A stretch of 64,000 bases of DNA from Cytobacillus oceanisediminis 2691 (GTDB lineage: Bacteria > Bacillota > Bacilli > Bacillales > Cytobacillaceae). The notes beneath the pieces are model-generated. The model did not search any database, was not told where the DNA came from, and saw only the letters and a list, made by a program, of their open reading frames with translations. The position numbers and the translations under genes are program-made. Location: assembly GCF_007678455.1 (NCBI RefSeq), contig NZ_VEEP01000007.1:254541-318540 (forward strand), written 5' to 3'. This document shows, one piece after another, positions 52,139-60,296 of the stretch. Each line of letters opens with the position of its first letter. The first letter of the stretch is position 1.

Positions 52139-52714
52139 ATGAGAAAACTCGTTTTATTTCTGCACGCATCGCTTGACGGTTTTGTAGAAGGGCCGAATGG
52201 TGAAATGGACATTGGCTGGGTTTCCTACGATGCTGATTTGGAAAAACACGCGAAAGAAATTCTGAGTACTGCCGACACTGTCATTTGGGGACGTGGGACT
52301 TATCAGATGATGCACAGTTACTGGCCATCTGTGCATTCGAACCCATCAGCTTCGCAGCATGAACGGAATCATGCCGAGTGGATCGAAAAGACAGCCAAAA
52401 TCGTTTTTTCCACGACGCTGGAGAAAGTCGAATGGAACAATTCCAGACTGGTGAAAGAGAATGTCGAGGAAGAGATCAAGAACCTCAAACAGCAGCCAGG
52501 CAAGGATATGGTCATCCTCGGCAGTCCTAGGTTCGCACACTACCTTATGCAGCTTGATTTAATAGATGAGTTTAAAATTACGGTTTCTCCCGTCCTGATT
52601 GGCAGCGGGTTGCCGTTATTCCATGGTCTACAGGAGAAGATCAATCTTAAACTTATCGAAAACAAGACATTTGATTCTGGAGCCATAGGTCTCATTTACC
52701 AGAAGATAAAATGA
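52139..52714 (+). CDS. Dihydrofolate reductase-like protein (RibD C-terminal domain)
   Basis: A 191-residue protein of the YyaP type. The opening MRKLVLFLHASLDGFVEGPN, the NADP-binding VIWGRGTYQMM, and the VILGSPRFAHYLMQLDLIDEF segment are the RibD_C/DHFR-like hallmarks. It is not true DHFR and the natural substrate is unknown. ATG follows AAAGGAGAACTG. A terminator at 52762 ends it. Confidence 0.9.
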   Translation: MRKLVLFLHASLDGFVEGPNGEMDIGWVSYDADLEKHAKEILSTADTVIWGRGTYQMMHSYWPSVHSNPSASQHERNHAEWIEKTAKIVFSTTLEKVEWNNSRLVKENVEEEIKNLKQQPGKDMVILGSPRFAHYLMQLDLIDEFKITVSPVLIGSGLPLFHGLQEKINLKLIENKTFDSGAIGLIYQKIK

Positions 52715-52761
52715 CCCTTTCATCCAAAGTAGATTACTCTAGCGGGAACGATAGCTCAATA

Positions 52762-52788
52762 AACCGCCTTTTATCAAGGCGGTTTTCT
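52762..52788 (+). terminator. Rho-independent terminator
   Basis: AACCGCCTT pairs exactly with AAGGCGGTT around TTATC, followed by TTCTT. Confidence 0.85.
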
Positions 52789-52955
52789 TATCGCCAAAAA
52801 ACAACATTTTTATATAGATTAATCGAATTTATGGGTTCTATTTCGTTTTCAAATTTTGGTTAAGCTACTAGTTTATCTATAAGGGATTTACGGTAGAACC
52901 TTATTAAATAGAAGGATTCGATGTTCCAGAGAGGACTTCAGCCCCTTCTTGAATT

Positions 52956-52975
52956 CCTTATTGGACAAACGGAAG
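52956..52975. repeat. Recurring motif, last copy
   Basis: CCTTATTGGACAAACGGAAG. The rest of 52789-53046 shows no gene. Confidence 0.5.
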
Positions 52976-53046
52976 TTATGGAAGGGTGGTACTTGTTACC
53001 ATGGACTATAGTTTGAAATATACTTTATGTTTTAGGCTCTTCTTGC

Positions 53047-53072
53047 TATACTAATACTACGCCTGTAAAAGT
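53047..53072 (+). promoter_or_regulatory. blaI promoter -10 and BlaI operator
   Basis: TATACT at 53047-53052 is a -10 candidate. ATACTAC-GCC-TGTAAAAGT at 53054-53072 is a half-conserved BlaI operator (consensus TACTACANNTGTAGTA). The same variant with TGTAAAAGT appears upstream of the blaI relic at 59566, so it is the autoregulatory form. Confidence 0.6.
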
Positions 53073-53084
53073 TGGGGGTTTATC

Positions 53085-53474
53085 ATGAAGGAAATTCCAC
53101 AAATATCAGAAGCAGAATATGAAGTGATGAAGGTTATATGGAAATATGAGCCGATTTCTACTCCTAAGGTAGTGGAGAAATTTTCGAATAAGAGCGATTG
53201 GAAGCCAAATACCATTCACACGATGCTGGCACGCCTAGTTAAGAAAAAGGCTTTGCATGCAACAAAAGATGGCCGAGTGTTTATATATACATCATTGGTT
53301 GAAAAACACCAATATGTTGAGCAAAAAAGTAAATCCTTCCTGCAACAGTTTTTTGGCGGTACATTAAATTCAATGATACTAAATTTTATTGAAAATGATC
53401 AATTATCAAAAGAGGAAATATCCGAATTAAAGGAAATATTGTCTATGAGGGATAAGAAAGAAGGGGAAAAATAA
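53085..53474 (+). CDS. blaI: BlaI/MecI-family repressor
   Basis: A 129-residue winged-helix repressor. The HTH has ISEAEYEVMKVIWK and STPKVVEKFSNKSDWKPNTI, HTMLARLVKKKALHATKDGR. The C-terminal half is a helical dimer domain (SKSFLQQFFGGTLNSMILNF) where BlaR1-triggered cleavage occurs in related systems. It blocks the bla and PBP operators until beta-lactam is sensed. It overlaps the sensor gene (TAATGG), the usual blaI-blaR1 order. A decayed copy lies at 59597. Confidence 0.93.
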   Translation: MKEIPQISEAEYEVMKVIWKYEPISTPKVVEKFSNKSDWKPNTIHTMLARLVKKKALHATKDGRVFIYTSLVEKHQYVEQKSKSFLQQFFGGTLNSMILNFIENDQLSKEEISELKEILSMRDKKEGEK

Positions 53475-55270
53475 TGGATACCATGCTACTGCGGCTTTTA
53501 GTAAGTGCAATCGTGGTATCACTCCTTATTTTCATCATTCTATTAATCAAAAAGCTATTAAACAATCATATGACTGTGAAAGCACATTATCATATCTGGT
53601 TTTTTCTATGCATTCCAATCTTTACTGCATTTTTACCTTGGAATTATTTTCGTTTTGGTGAAGAAATCCGTTATTTAAAAAGCTTTCTTTTTTTTCATAG
53701 AGAAGCGCCATTGAGCAGTGAAAGGATTAATGGAGTGGGTGCCTCTCCGGCGCCAAACAGCGATATAATACATGATTTCACGGTATCGGTAAACAAGGAA
53801 GCGCCCGAATTTGTCTACCAGACAATTTTTACAGTCTGGGTGATTGGAGTGGTTCTTTCTATTGGGGCTGCTGTATATTCAAACTATCAAATCAATCAAA
53901 TCAAAAAGTCGGCTGTGGCTGTTCATAACCAAAAGCTAAATAAACTATTAGAAGAATGTAAAGAGATAGTTGGGGTGAAAAGAAACATAAAGTTGCGGGA
54001 GACCGCTCTTATTTCCTCACCGATCACGTTCGGGATTTTTCAAGCCTTTATTTTTTTACCAAGCAAAACGACAGAAACTTTTTCGTTAAATGAATTAAAA
54101 CACGTGTTTTTGCACGAACTGTACCATCAAAAAAGCAAAGATCTATTCGTGAATTATGTCATGTGGTTATTCCATATTATATATTGGTTTAACCCAGTAA
54201 TCTGGTATGCTTTAAAAAGGATTCGAATGGATCGGGAATTGGCCTGTGATGCATCCGTTTTAAACCTCTTGGATGAGAGCGGATATATTGAATATGGGTA
54301 TACCATCATTCGCTTTGCAGATAAAAAACATGATCGGCCCCTTGATCAGTTTGCTCCAGGGATAGGCGGAACAAAAAAAGAAATCAAACAAAGAATCCAG
54401 TGCATTGCAAGCTACTCTGGAGATTCTCTATTATTGAAATGGAAAAGTATGGCCATCTGTGCTGTTTTAGGAATGGTTGTGCTATTTCTTGCTCCCATCA
54501 CCACCGTGATTGCCAGCAAGGATGATGTGTATCATTTTACCGGTAAGAATGTAGTCAATGAAGATCTAAGCTCTTATTTTAAGGGTTATAAGGGCAGCTT
54601 TGTTTTATACAATCCCTCTAAAAACCAATATCTAATATATAATAGGGAGTTAAGTGAACAAAGGATTTCTCCTAATAGTACCTATAAAATATATTCTGCC
54701 TTATTTGCAATGGAATCCAATGTGATCTCTCAAAATAACAATTCAAAGGTTTGGGATGGAAAAATTAATCCCTTCCCGGAATGGAATCAAAATCAAAACT
54801 TAGCGACTGCCTTAAGTCATTCCGTAAATTGGTATTTCCAGAAAACCGATCGAGAGGTAGGGAGAAAGCAGCTGCAAAATTATTTTCAAAAGATAAAATA
54901 CGGGAATGAGGATCTTTCAGGGGATTTGGATAGTTACTGGATGGAATCTTCCCTGAAAATATCACCCATCGAACAAGCACAATTATTATATCAATTTGAT
55001 GAAAATCAATGGGGTTTTAATGTAGAAAATATCAATGCAGTAAAAAAGGCTATTTTAATAGATGGGCAAAAGAATGGGAAGTTGTATGGCAAGACGGGAA
55101 CCGGCAAGATTAATGGAAAAGATGTAAATGGCTGGTTTATTGGTTTTGTCGAAAAAGGTGATGAGCGTTATTATTTTGCCGTCAATATTCAAAATAAGAA
55201 TGGGCAGGCTCAAGGAAGTAAGGCAGCGGAGATTGCCAGACAGATCCTGCATGATGAAAAGATCTATTAA
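53474..55270 (+). CDS. blaR1: BlaR1/MecR1-family beta-lactam sensor-transducer
   Basis: A 598-residue membrane protein. Residues 1-340 contain four membrane segments and an M56 metalloprotease domain with HELYH (H214-H218) and a downstream zinc Glu in RELACDAS. Residues about 355-598 are an extracellular penicillin-binding sensor: S402-T-Y-K405, SHSVNWYF (SxN) and YGKTGTGK (KTG), where Ser402 is acylated by beta-lactams. Acylation activates the protease and leads to loss of BlaI. It is immediately after blaI and followed by a terminator at 55278. Confidence 0.95.
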   Translation: MDTMLLRLLVSAIVVSLLIFIILLIKKLLNNHMTVKAHYHIWFFLCIPIFTAFLPWNYFRFGEEIRYLKSFLFFHREAPLSSERINGVGASPAPNSDIIHDFTVSVNKEAPEFVYQTIFTVWVIGVVLSIGAAVYSNYQINQIKKSAVAVHNQKLNKLLEECKEIVGVKRNIKLRETALISSPITFGIFQAFIFLPSKTTETFSLNELKHVFLHELYHQKSKDLFVNYVMWLFHIIYWFNPVIWYALKRIRMDRELACDASVLNLLDESGYIEYGYTIIRFADKKHDRPLDQFAPGIGGTKKEIKQRIQCIASYSGDSLLLKWKSMAICAVLGMVVLFLAPITTVIASKDDVYHFTGKNVVNEDLSSYFKGYKGSFVLYNPSKNQYLIYNRELSEQRISPNSTYKIYSALFAMESNVISQNNNSKVWDGKINPFPEWNQNQNLATALSHSVNWYFQKTDREVGRKQLQNYFQKIKYGNEDLSGDLDSYWMESSLKISPIEQAQLLYQFDENQWGFNVENINAVKKAILIDGQKNGKLYGKTGTGKINGKDVNGWFIGFVEKGDERYYFAVNIQNKNGQAQGSKAAEIARQILHDEKIY

Positions 55271-55277
55271 TCATTAA

Positions 55278-55307
55278 CCCCAGAAAGGATTACATTCCTT
55301 TCTGGGG
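55278..55307 (+). terminator. Terminator of blaI-blaR1
   Basis: CCCCAGAAAGG pairs exactly with CCTTTCTGGGG. A related hairpin CCCCAGAAAGG/CCTTTTTGGG occurs at 60204 after the relic, showing shared ancestry. Confidence 0.8.
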
Positions 55308-55321
55308 ATTTATTGATACTA

Positions 55322-55341
55322 AATACCACATTTGTAGTATT
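55322..55341. promoter_or_regulatory. BlaI operator upstream of the PBP relic
   Basis: AATACCACATTTGTAGTATT has two mismatches to the perfect palindrome at 60244. It lies 45 bp before the PBP relic, the same place as in the intact copy. Confidence 0.75.
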
Positions 55342-55385
55342 TAAAGTTGTTTACAAACTTTCCAGTTAGAAAGGGCTAGTTTGTT

Positions 55386-55960
55386 TTGAAGCAGAAAAAG
55401 CAGAAAGAAAATATATTTAGAAACCGAATTCGATAGAGAATGTATAGCCTCCTTTTCAATCACAAGTAGAAAAAATTATGCCGGAAGAGTTAATGAGTGC
55501 AATCCAAAATCCGTATACGCTTGACACTGCATTTGTTGTGGAGATGGAACTGAAAACTGCCGCATTCTTGCGATGTCAGGAAAAGTGTTTGACAGTAAGA
55601 CCAGGGAGTTTAGCGATTTTACACCAGGAACCTTTACTTATGCATTTGAACAGGGGTCCATTGTAAAAGGGGGCACCGTATTAAAAACTGGTTACCCATG
55701 GTTCCAAAGGAACTGCGAGAGGATATTTTAAAGGCGATCCCTACAATGCCGCAGGTGAAAGCGGGACCTCGGAACCCTATAAAAATGGGGTGAAGACTTG
55801 GAATCTTTCTTTTGCTGGTTATGCTCCATTCAATAATCCTGAATCCTGAGATAGCAATTGCCGTAATTGTACCGAATGCTTACCGAGATGGTTATGCTCA
55901 GCCGCACAGTGCAACTAATATCATCAGTGAGCCATTTTTAAGGTATATTTTTACCTTAAT
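55386..55960 (+). pseudogene. Relic of the class B PBP gene, two large internal deletions
   Basis: The sequence aligns along its whole length with the intact PBP at 60297-62345: TTGAAGCAGAAAAAGCAG matches the start, and later blocks match the penicillin-binding domain. About 0.9 kb is missing after the first 60 bp and about 0.55 kb is missing between positions equivalent to 61498 and 62060. The SxxK block survives (GSIVK), but the KTG box reads ESG and several frameshifts follow. It is a decayed tandem duplicate. Confidence 0.85.
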
Positions 55961-55988
55961 GGAAATCACGGCAAACTACAAAATGAGT

Positions 55989-56051
55989 TTGACAACTATT
56001 TATTACGAGTGTAGTATTAAGTTTGTAATTATTATACTACATATGTAGTAT
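55989..56051 (+). promoter_or_regulatory. Beta-lactamase promoter with two BlaI operators
   Basis: TTGACA at 55989-55994, 17-bp spacer, TAGTAT at 56012-56017. The -10 overlaps a half-conserved operator at 56001-56018 (GTAGTATT half). A perfect palindrome ATACTACATATGTAGTAT lies at 56034-56051, just downstream of the start of transcription. The layout is classic BlaI control. Confidence 0.8.
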
Positions 56052-56288
56052 TTATATTACACAAGTAATCAATTTTGGAGAAAGGAGGATAATCAACTCC
56101 GTCATTTAGGAGCAGCATCAGGTATGAAAAATAGATATTAAACATGGTCAATTTAATTTCAAACGGAAAGAATTTTCCATTGCAAACATAGTTAAATTGA
56201 ATTCGAACCGTAATACACGACTTTTAGAATCAGCTGGTTAACAGCCGATTGATGTTAATAAAAATATAGAAAAGAGGTTAGTATCTCG
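56052..56288. other. Long 5' leader of the beta-lactamase gene
   Basis: About 240 bp separate the operators from the bla start. No gene or structure is clear. ACAAGTAATCAATTTTGGAG at about 56060 has a diverged partner at 62430-62450. Confidence 0.4.
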
Positions 56289-57218
56289 ATGAAAAAACAT
56301 AATATTTTCAGAATGCATCATTTAATAGTTGCCCTGCTTGTGCTAGTGGTTGCCATTGTACCCCTCGCAGGGTGGTCGATGACCACCGATAACTTTTCCG
56401 ACAAGCATGGAAAGGCAGTGGAGAAAACACCAACACCACAACTACACCGTAAGTTTGCTGAACTCGAGAACAAATATGATGCCCGGCTTGGAGTCTACGC
56501 CATCGATACAGGTACAAATCGGAAAGTCTCTTATCGACCTCAAGAGCGGTTCGCATACGCATCTACTTACAAAGCTCTAGCAGCAGGTGCATTGCTGCAT
56601 CAATACTCAATTGATCAACTTGACGAGTTAGTCACATACAATAGCGAAGACATCGTTTCATACTCACCCGTTACACAACTTCACATTGATACCGGGATGA
56701 CTCTTCGGGAAGTTACTGAGGCTGCTGTGCGATATAGCGACAACACCGCTGGGAACCTTTTATTAGAGAAACTGGGAGGACCTAAAGGATTTGAAACAGC
56801 ACTAAGGAAGATTGGCGATAATATTACCCAAGTTGATCGCTACGAGACGGAATTGAACTCAGCTGTTCCTGGAGATGCACGTGACACAAGCACAGCAAAA
56901 GCACTTGCTACCAGCCTACAGGCTTTTGCAGTAAGCGACTTGATTCCAACAGAAAAACGTACTATCCTGACAGATTGGATGCGGGGTAACGCCACCGGGG
57001 ATGCATTAATTCGTGCTGGTGCACCAACTGGCTGGGAAGTTGCTGACAAGAGCGGGGCAGGAAGCTATGGAACGCGGAATGACATTGCGGTTGTTTGGCC
57101 GCCGAATAGAGCTCCCATCGTTATTGCAGTTCTATCCAGCCGCGAAACACAGAATGCGACCTATGACAATGCGCTGATCGCTGAAGCTGCCAAAGTCGCA
57201 CTTAACTCTTTGAAGTGA
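56289..57218 (+). CDS. Class A beta-lactamase
   Basis: A 309-residue secreted serine beta-lactamase. Signal peptide is at residues 1-31. Active-site motifs are S92-T-Y-K95 (SxxK), S150-D-N152 (SDN), E186-T-E-L-N190 (the deacylating Glu of the omega loop) and KSG in DKSGAGSYG. KSG replaces the commonest KTG, which is also seen in some Bacillus and actinobacterial class A enzymes. It hydrolyses penicillins. No lipobox is present. The upstream BlaI operators and nearby blaI-blaR1 indicate inducible expression. G+C looks somewhat higher than in its neighbours. Confidence 0.95.
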   Translation: MKKHNIFRMHHLIVALLVLVVAIVPLAGWSMTTDNFSDKHGKAVEKTPTPQLHRKFAELENKYDARLGVYAIDTGTNRKVSYRPQERFAYASTYKALAAGALLHQYSIDQLDELVTYNSEDIVSYSPVTQLHIDTGMTLREVTEAAVRYSDNTAGNLLLEKLGGPKGFETALRKIGDNITQVDRYETELNSAVPGDARDTSTAKALATSLQAFAVSDLIPTEKRTILTDWMRGNATGDALIRAGAPTGWEVADKSGAGSYGTRNDIAVVWPPNRAPIVIAVLSSRETQNATYDNALIAEAAKVALNSLK

Positions 57219-57352
57219 ACGGATATTTAAATTTACCTATCATAATTCTCAATTACATCATTGCCTAGGCTTAACAGTCATCCTGTGCAATGAATAGTAA
57301 GCTTAGCATGTAAAGACTTATATTTTTTCTATAGGCTAAAATCAACAATATA

Positions 57353-57372
57353 GGTCTCCCGAATGGGAGGCC
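57353..57372 (+). terminator. Terminator after the beta-lactamase gene
   Basis: GGTCTCCC pairs with GGGAGGCC around GAAT, followed by ATTTATTTAT. It separates bla from the following transpeptidase gene. Confidence 0.65.
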
Positions 57373-57441
57373 ATTTATTTATACAGCATTAACAAGACTC
57401 TTTACTGGAGGACCAAATGTATAGTAAAGGAGAGCTATAGA

Positions 57442-59478
57442 ATGAATAGTAGAGTCGAAAGAAAAAAGAGGAAAATCAATCCTTATTACCTCTTAATATT
57501 CCTCATTTTAGCTGGGATTGGGGGATTTAGTTTATTCCAAATCATGGACAAAAAAGGTCACAATGAAGTTCAGGAAGTAGCTAATACTTTTATTCAACTA
57601 TTAGAAGACAAAGAATATGAAAAATTAGGGGATGTACTTGAAAAACAATCCTACACTTCTTTGGATTATACTTTGGAAGAAGTCATAGATAAATATGATC
57701 GTATATTTAACGGAATCAATATTAAGAATATACATGCTTCCAAAGTTGAATTAGAGAAAGTCAAAAACCACGGGTATGAGTTATCTTATAAATTAAGCTT
57801 TACAACTCCTTTAGGAACAGTAGAGAATTTGAACTATCATACAAAAATAGAAAAAACAGAGGACCATTATAGGGTGAAGTGGGGTCCTCACTTGATATTT
57901 CCTGGAATGGAAGGAAAAGATAAAGTGGCTTTTAACTCTCTAGAAGCAGAACGAGGAGAGATCAAAGATCATTTAGGGAACGGATTGGCGGTAAACGAAG
58001 AGTTTAAATGGGCAGGGGTAGTACCGAAAGAATTAAATCAAGGCGATGACAAAGACGATACGCTACAAAGGATTAGCCAACAGTTCGGTATGCCAATAGA
58101 GGAAATTCATCAAAAACTAAATCAAAGCTGGGTAAAAGAGGATCTATTTGTTCCCTTAAAAATAATTGAAGTAGATAAAGAAGAAGTCATACCTGGAGTG
58201 GTCTATCAAAATACAAAACTTCGTTATTACCCGCTTAAGGAAGCTGCTGCTCATTTAATTGGTTACATTGGAAAAGTGACAAAGGAAGATTTGGATAAAC
58301 ATCCAACTTTAGCAGAAGGAGAGATGATTGGAAGAGCTGGATTAGAAAAGGCCTTTGATCAACGACTGCGGGGGAAAGATGGAGGAGAAATCCTGATTGT
58401 TGATGAACAGGGGAATAAAAAGCAAGAAATTCTAAAGGTAGAAAAGTTGGACGGTAAAGATATTCAGTTGACCATTGATTCTTATATCCAATTGGAGGCC
58501 TTTACACATCTAAACGGAAAAGCTGGTTCTACTGTCGTTATGGACCCTAAAAAGGGAGGGCTTTATGCCGTTGTAAGTTCTCCTTCCTATGATCCTAATA
58601 AAATGGTTCAAGGTATATCTCAGCAGGAATATGATCAGTATGCAAAGGATGATAACAAACCCTTTATTTCAAGATTTGCAGTTGGGTATGCGCCTGGCTC
58701 TACCTTTAAAACGATTACCGCTAGCATTGGTCTTGATGCCAAAGTGACCTACCCAGATAAGCTACGAAACATAAAGGAATTAAGCTGGAAGAAGGATGGA
58801 ACCTGGGGAGGTTATTCCGTCACCCGAGTATCCGATGTGCAAAATGTGGATATGAGAAAAGCGTTAATTTATTCCGATAATATTTATTTTGCACAAGAGG
58901 CCCTGGAAATAGGAGAAAAAGTGTATAGAAATGGGTTGAATAAGTTTATTTTTGGGGAAGATTTAGAGCTGCCAATCGTCATGAACGCAGCCCAAATCTC
59001 TAAGCAAAATGCATTTGATTCGGAAATCCTGTTGGCAGATACTGCATACGGACAAGGAGAATTATTGATTACACCCATTCAACAGGCCGTCATGTATTCG
59101 GTTTTTCAAAACGAGGGAAACTTGGTTTATCCGAGATTGCTAGATGATAAAAGTGAACCAAAAACCAAATCAGCGATCACCAGTTCAACGGCAAATGAAA
59201 TGAAAAACAGTTTAACAACGGTGGTAAGTGACCCAAAAGGGACGGCCCACCTTCTATACAACCCAAAATATAAGCTGGCAGCCAAGACCGGAACTGCCGA
59301 GCTAAAAATGAAACAAGGTGAAAAGGGGAATGAAAATAGTTTTTTACTTGCTTTTGAAGCAGAACAGAATTCTTTTCTTCTTCTTTCACTCGTCGAACAT
59401 TATACACCAGGTAGTTCAGCCACCCAGCTGAACCGATCATTTATAGAGCAACTATATTCATATTTACAAATGAGGTGA
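57442..59478 (+). CDS. PBP2a/PbpC-like low-affinity penicillin-binding protein
   Basis: A 678-residue class B transpeptidase with one N-terminal TM. An NTF2-like MecA_N domain spans residues about 38-150 (EVQEVANTFIQLLEDKEY), then the dimerisation domain and the catalytic domain from residue about 330. Active-site motifs are S420-T-F-K423, S478-D-N480 and K615-T-G617. This domain order is that of MecA of staphylococci and PbpC (PBP3) of B. subtilis. In B. subtilis PbpC is low-affinity and not BlaI-controlled. No canonical BlaI operator is seen just upstream; a TTTACT/AGTAAA pair at 57401-57428 may matter. Confidence 0.93.
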   Translation: MNSRVERKKRKINPYYLLIFLILAGIGGFSLFQIMDKKGHNEVQEVANTFIQLLEDKEYEKLGDVLEKQSYTSLDYTLEEVIDKYDRIFNGINIKNIHASKVELEKVKNHGYELSYKLSFTTPLGTVENLNYHTKIEKTEDHYRVKWGPHLIFPGMEGKDKVAFNSLEAERGEIKDHLGNGLAVNEEFKWAGVVPKELNQGDDKDDTLQRISQQFGMPIEEIHQKLNQSWVKEDLFVPLKIIEVDKEEVIPGVVYQNTKLRYYPLKEAAAHLIGYIGKVTKEDLDKHPTLAEGEMIGRAGLEKAFDQRLRGKDGGEILIVDEQGNKKQEILKVEKLDGKDIQLTIDSYIQLEAFTHLNGKAGSTVVMDPKKGGLYAVVSSPSYDPNKMVQGISQQEYDQYAKDDNKPFISRFAVGYAPGSTFKTITASIGLDAKVTYPDKLRNIKELSWKKDGTWGGYSVTRVSDVQNVDMRKALIYSDNIYFAQEALEIGEKVYRNGLNKFIFGEDLELPIVMNAAQISKQNAFDSEILLADTAYGQGELLITPIQQAVMYSVFQNEGNLVYPRLLDDKSEPKTKSAITSSTANEMKNSLTTVVSDPKGTAHLLYNPKYKLAAKTGTAELKMKQGEKGNENSFLLAFEAEQNSFLLLSLVEHYTPGSSATQLNRSFIEQLYSYLQMR

Positions 59479-59565
59479 TTGGTATATACCTCATCATGCG
59501 GGAACTCTTACAATAGGTAAAAGTACTCTTAAAACTTCGAGTAATGCGATCTTCTCGCTAAAAAA

Positions 59566-59584
59566 ATACTACAGATGTAAAAGT
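59566..59584. promoter_or_regulatory. BlaI operator upstream of the blaI-blaR1 relic
   Basis: ATACTAC-AGA-TGTAAAAGT matches the variant in front of intact blaI at 53054. Confidence 0.65.
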
Positions 59585-59596
59585 AGGAGGGTCATA

Positions 59597-60195
59597 ATGA
59601 GAGAGATTCCACAATTATCAAAATCAGAATATGGAGTGATGAAAGTTGTATGGAAATATGAGCCCATCTCGACTCCTGAGGTACTTTGCTCCAATCACTA
59701 CCGTTGAAGATCTAAGCTCTTTTTTTAAAGGGCTACTAGGGAAGATTGGTTTATATAATTCCTCTAACAAACAATATCAAATTTATAATCGAGAGATGAG
59801 TGAACAGAGGATATCTCCTAATAGCACCTTTAAAATATTTTCTGCCTTATTTGCATTGGGATCTAATGTAATTTCCACGTATAACAATGAACAGGTTTGG
59901 GATTGATTAAATTAATCCCTATTCAGAATGGCATCAAAATTTAGCGACTGTCTTGAGCCGTTCCATTAATTGGTATTTCCAAAATAACGATCAGGAGGTA
60001 GCGAGAAAGCAGCTACAAGATTATTTTCACAAAATAAAATACGGGAATGCGGATCTTTCAGGGAATTTGGATAGTTACTGGATAGAATCTTCTTTAAAAA
60101 TATCACCAATTGAGCAAGTCCAATTATTATAACAATTAGAAGAAAAAAGGCAGCCGAGATTGCCAAGCAGATCCTGCATCATAAAAAGATTTATA
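59597..60195 (+). pseudogene. Relic of blaI-blaR1, fused by deletion
   Basis: From ATG 59597 the first 28 codons are a diverged blaI N-terminus (MREIPQLSKSEYGVMKVVWK). The sequence then jumps to the end of the BlaR1 membrane part and its sensor domain, losing about 1.3 kb. A second gap of about 55 bp removes the linker before VEDLSSFF, and a third of about 0.2 kb removes the region before the C-terminus. The frame ends early (TGA at 59705-59707 in the blaI frame). The sensor Ser-Thr-Phe-Lys is still recognisable (NSTFKIFSALF). It is dead as a gene. Confidence 0.85.
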
Positions 60196-60203
60196 ATAAT
60201 CAA

Positions 60204-60238
60204 CCCCAGAAAGGAATTACCTTTTTGGGACTTTTTTT
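60204..60238 (+). terminator. Terminator behind the relic
   Basis: CCCCAGAAAGG pairs with CCTTTTTGGG and TTTTTTT follows. It is the diverged twin of the hairpin at 55278. Confidence 0.75.
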
Positions 60239-60243
60239 ACAAT

Positions 60244-60263
60244 AATACTACAATTGTAGTATT
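60244..60263. promoter_or_regulatory. Perfect BlaI operator upstream of the PBP gene
   Basis: AATACTACAATTGTAGTATT is a perfect 20-bp palindrome with the BlaI/MecI core ACTACA/TGTAGT. TAGTAT at 60258-60263 can serve as the -10, so binding would block transcription of the PBP 34 bp downstream. Confidence 0.85.
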
Positions 60264-60296
60264 TAATTCTTTCCAGAATGAAAGGACTGATACTTT

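Noticed and set aside
57401-57428. TTTACT...AGTAAA inverted repeat as a BlaI operator before the MecA-like gene
   Set aside because: It lacks the ACTACA/TGTAGT core and has a 16-bp spacer, so it does not fit BlaI sites found elsewhere in this cluster.
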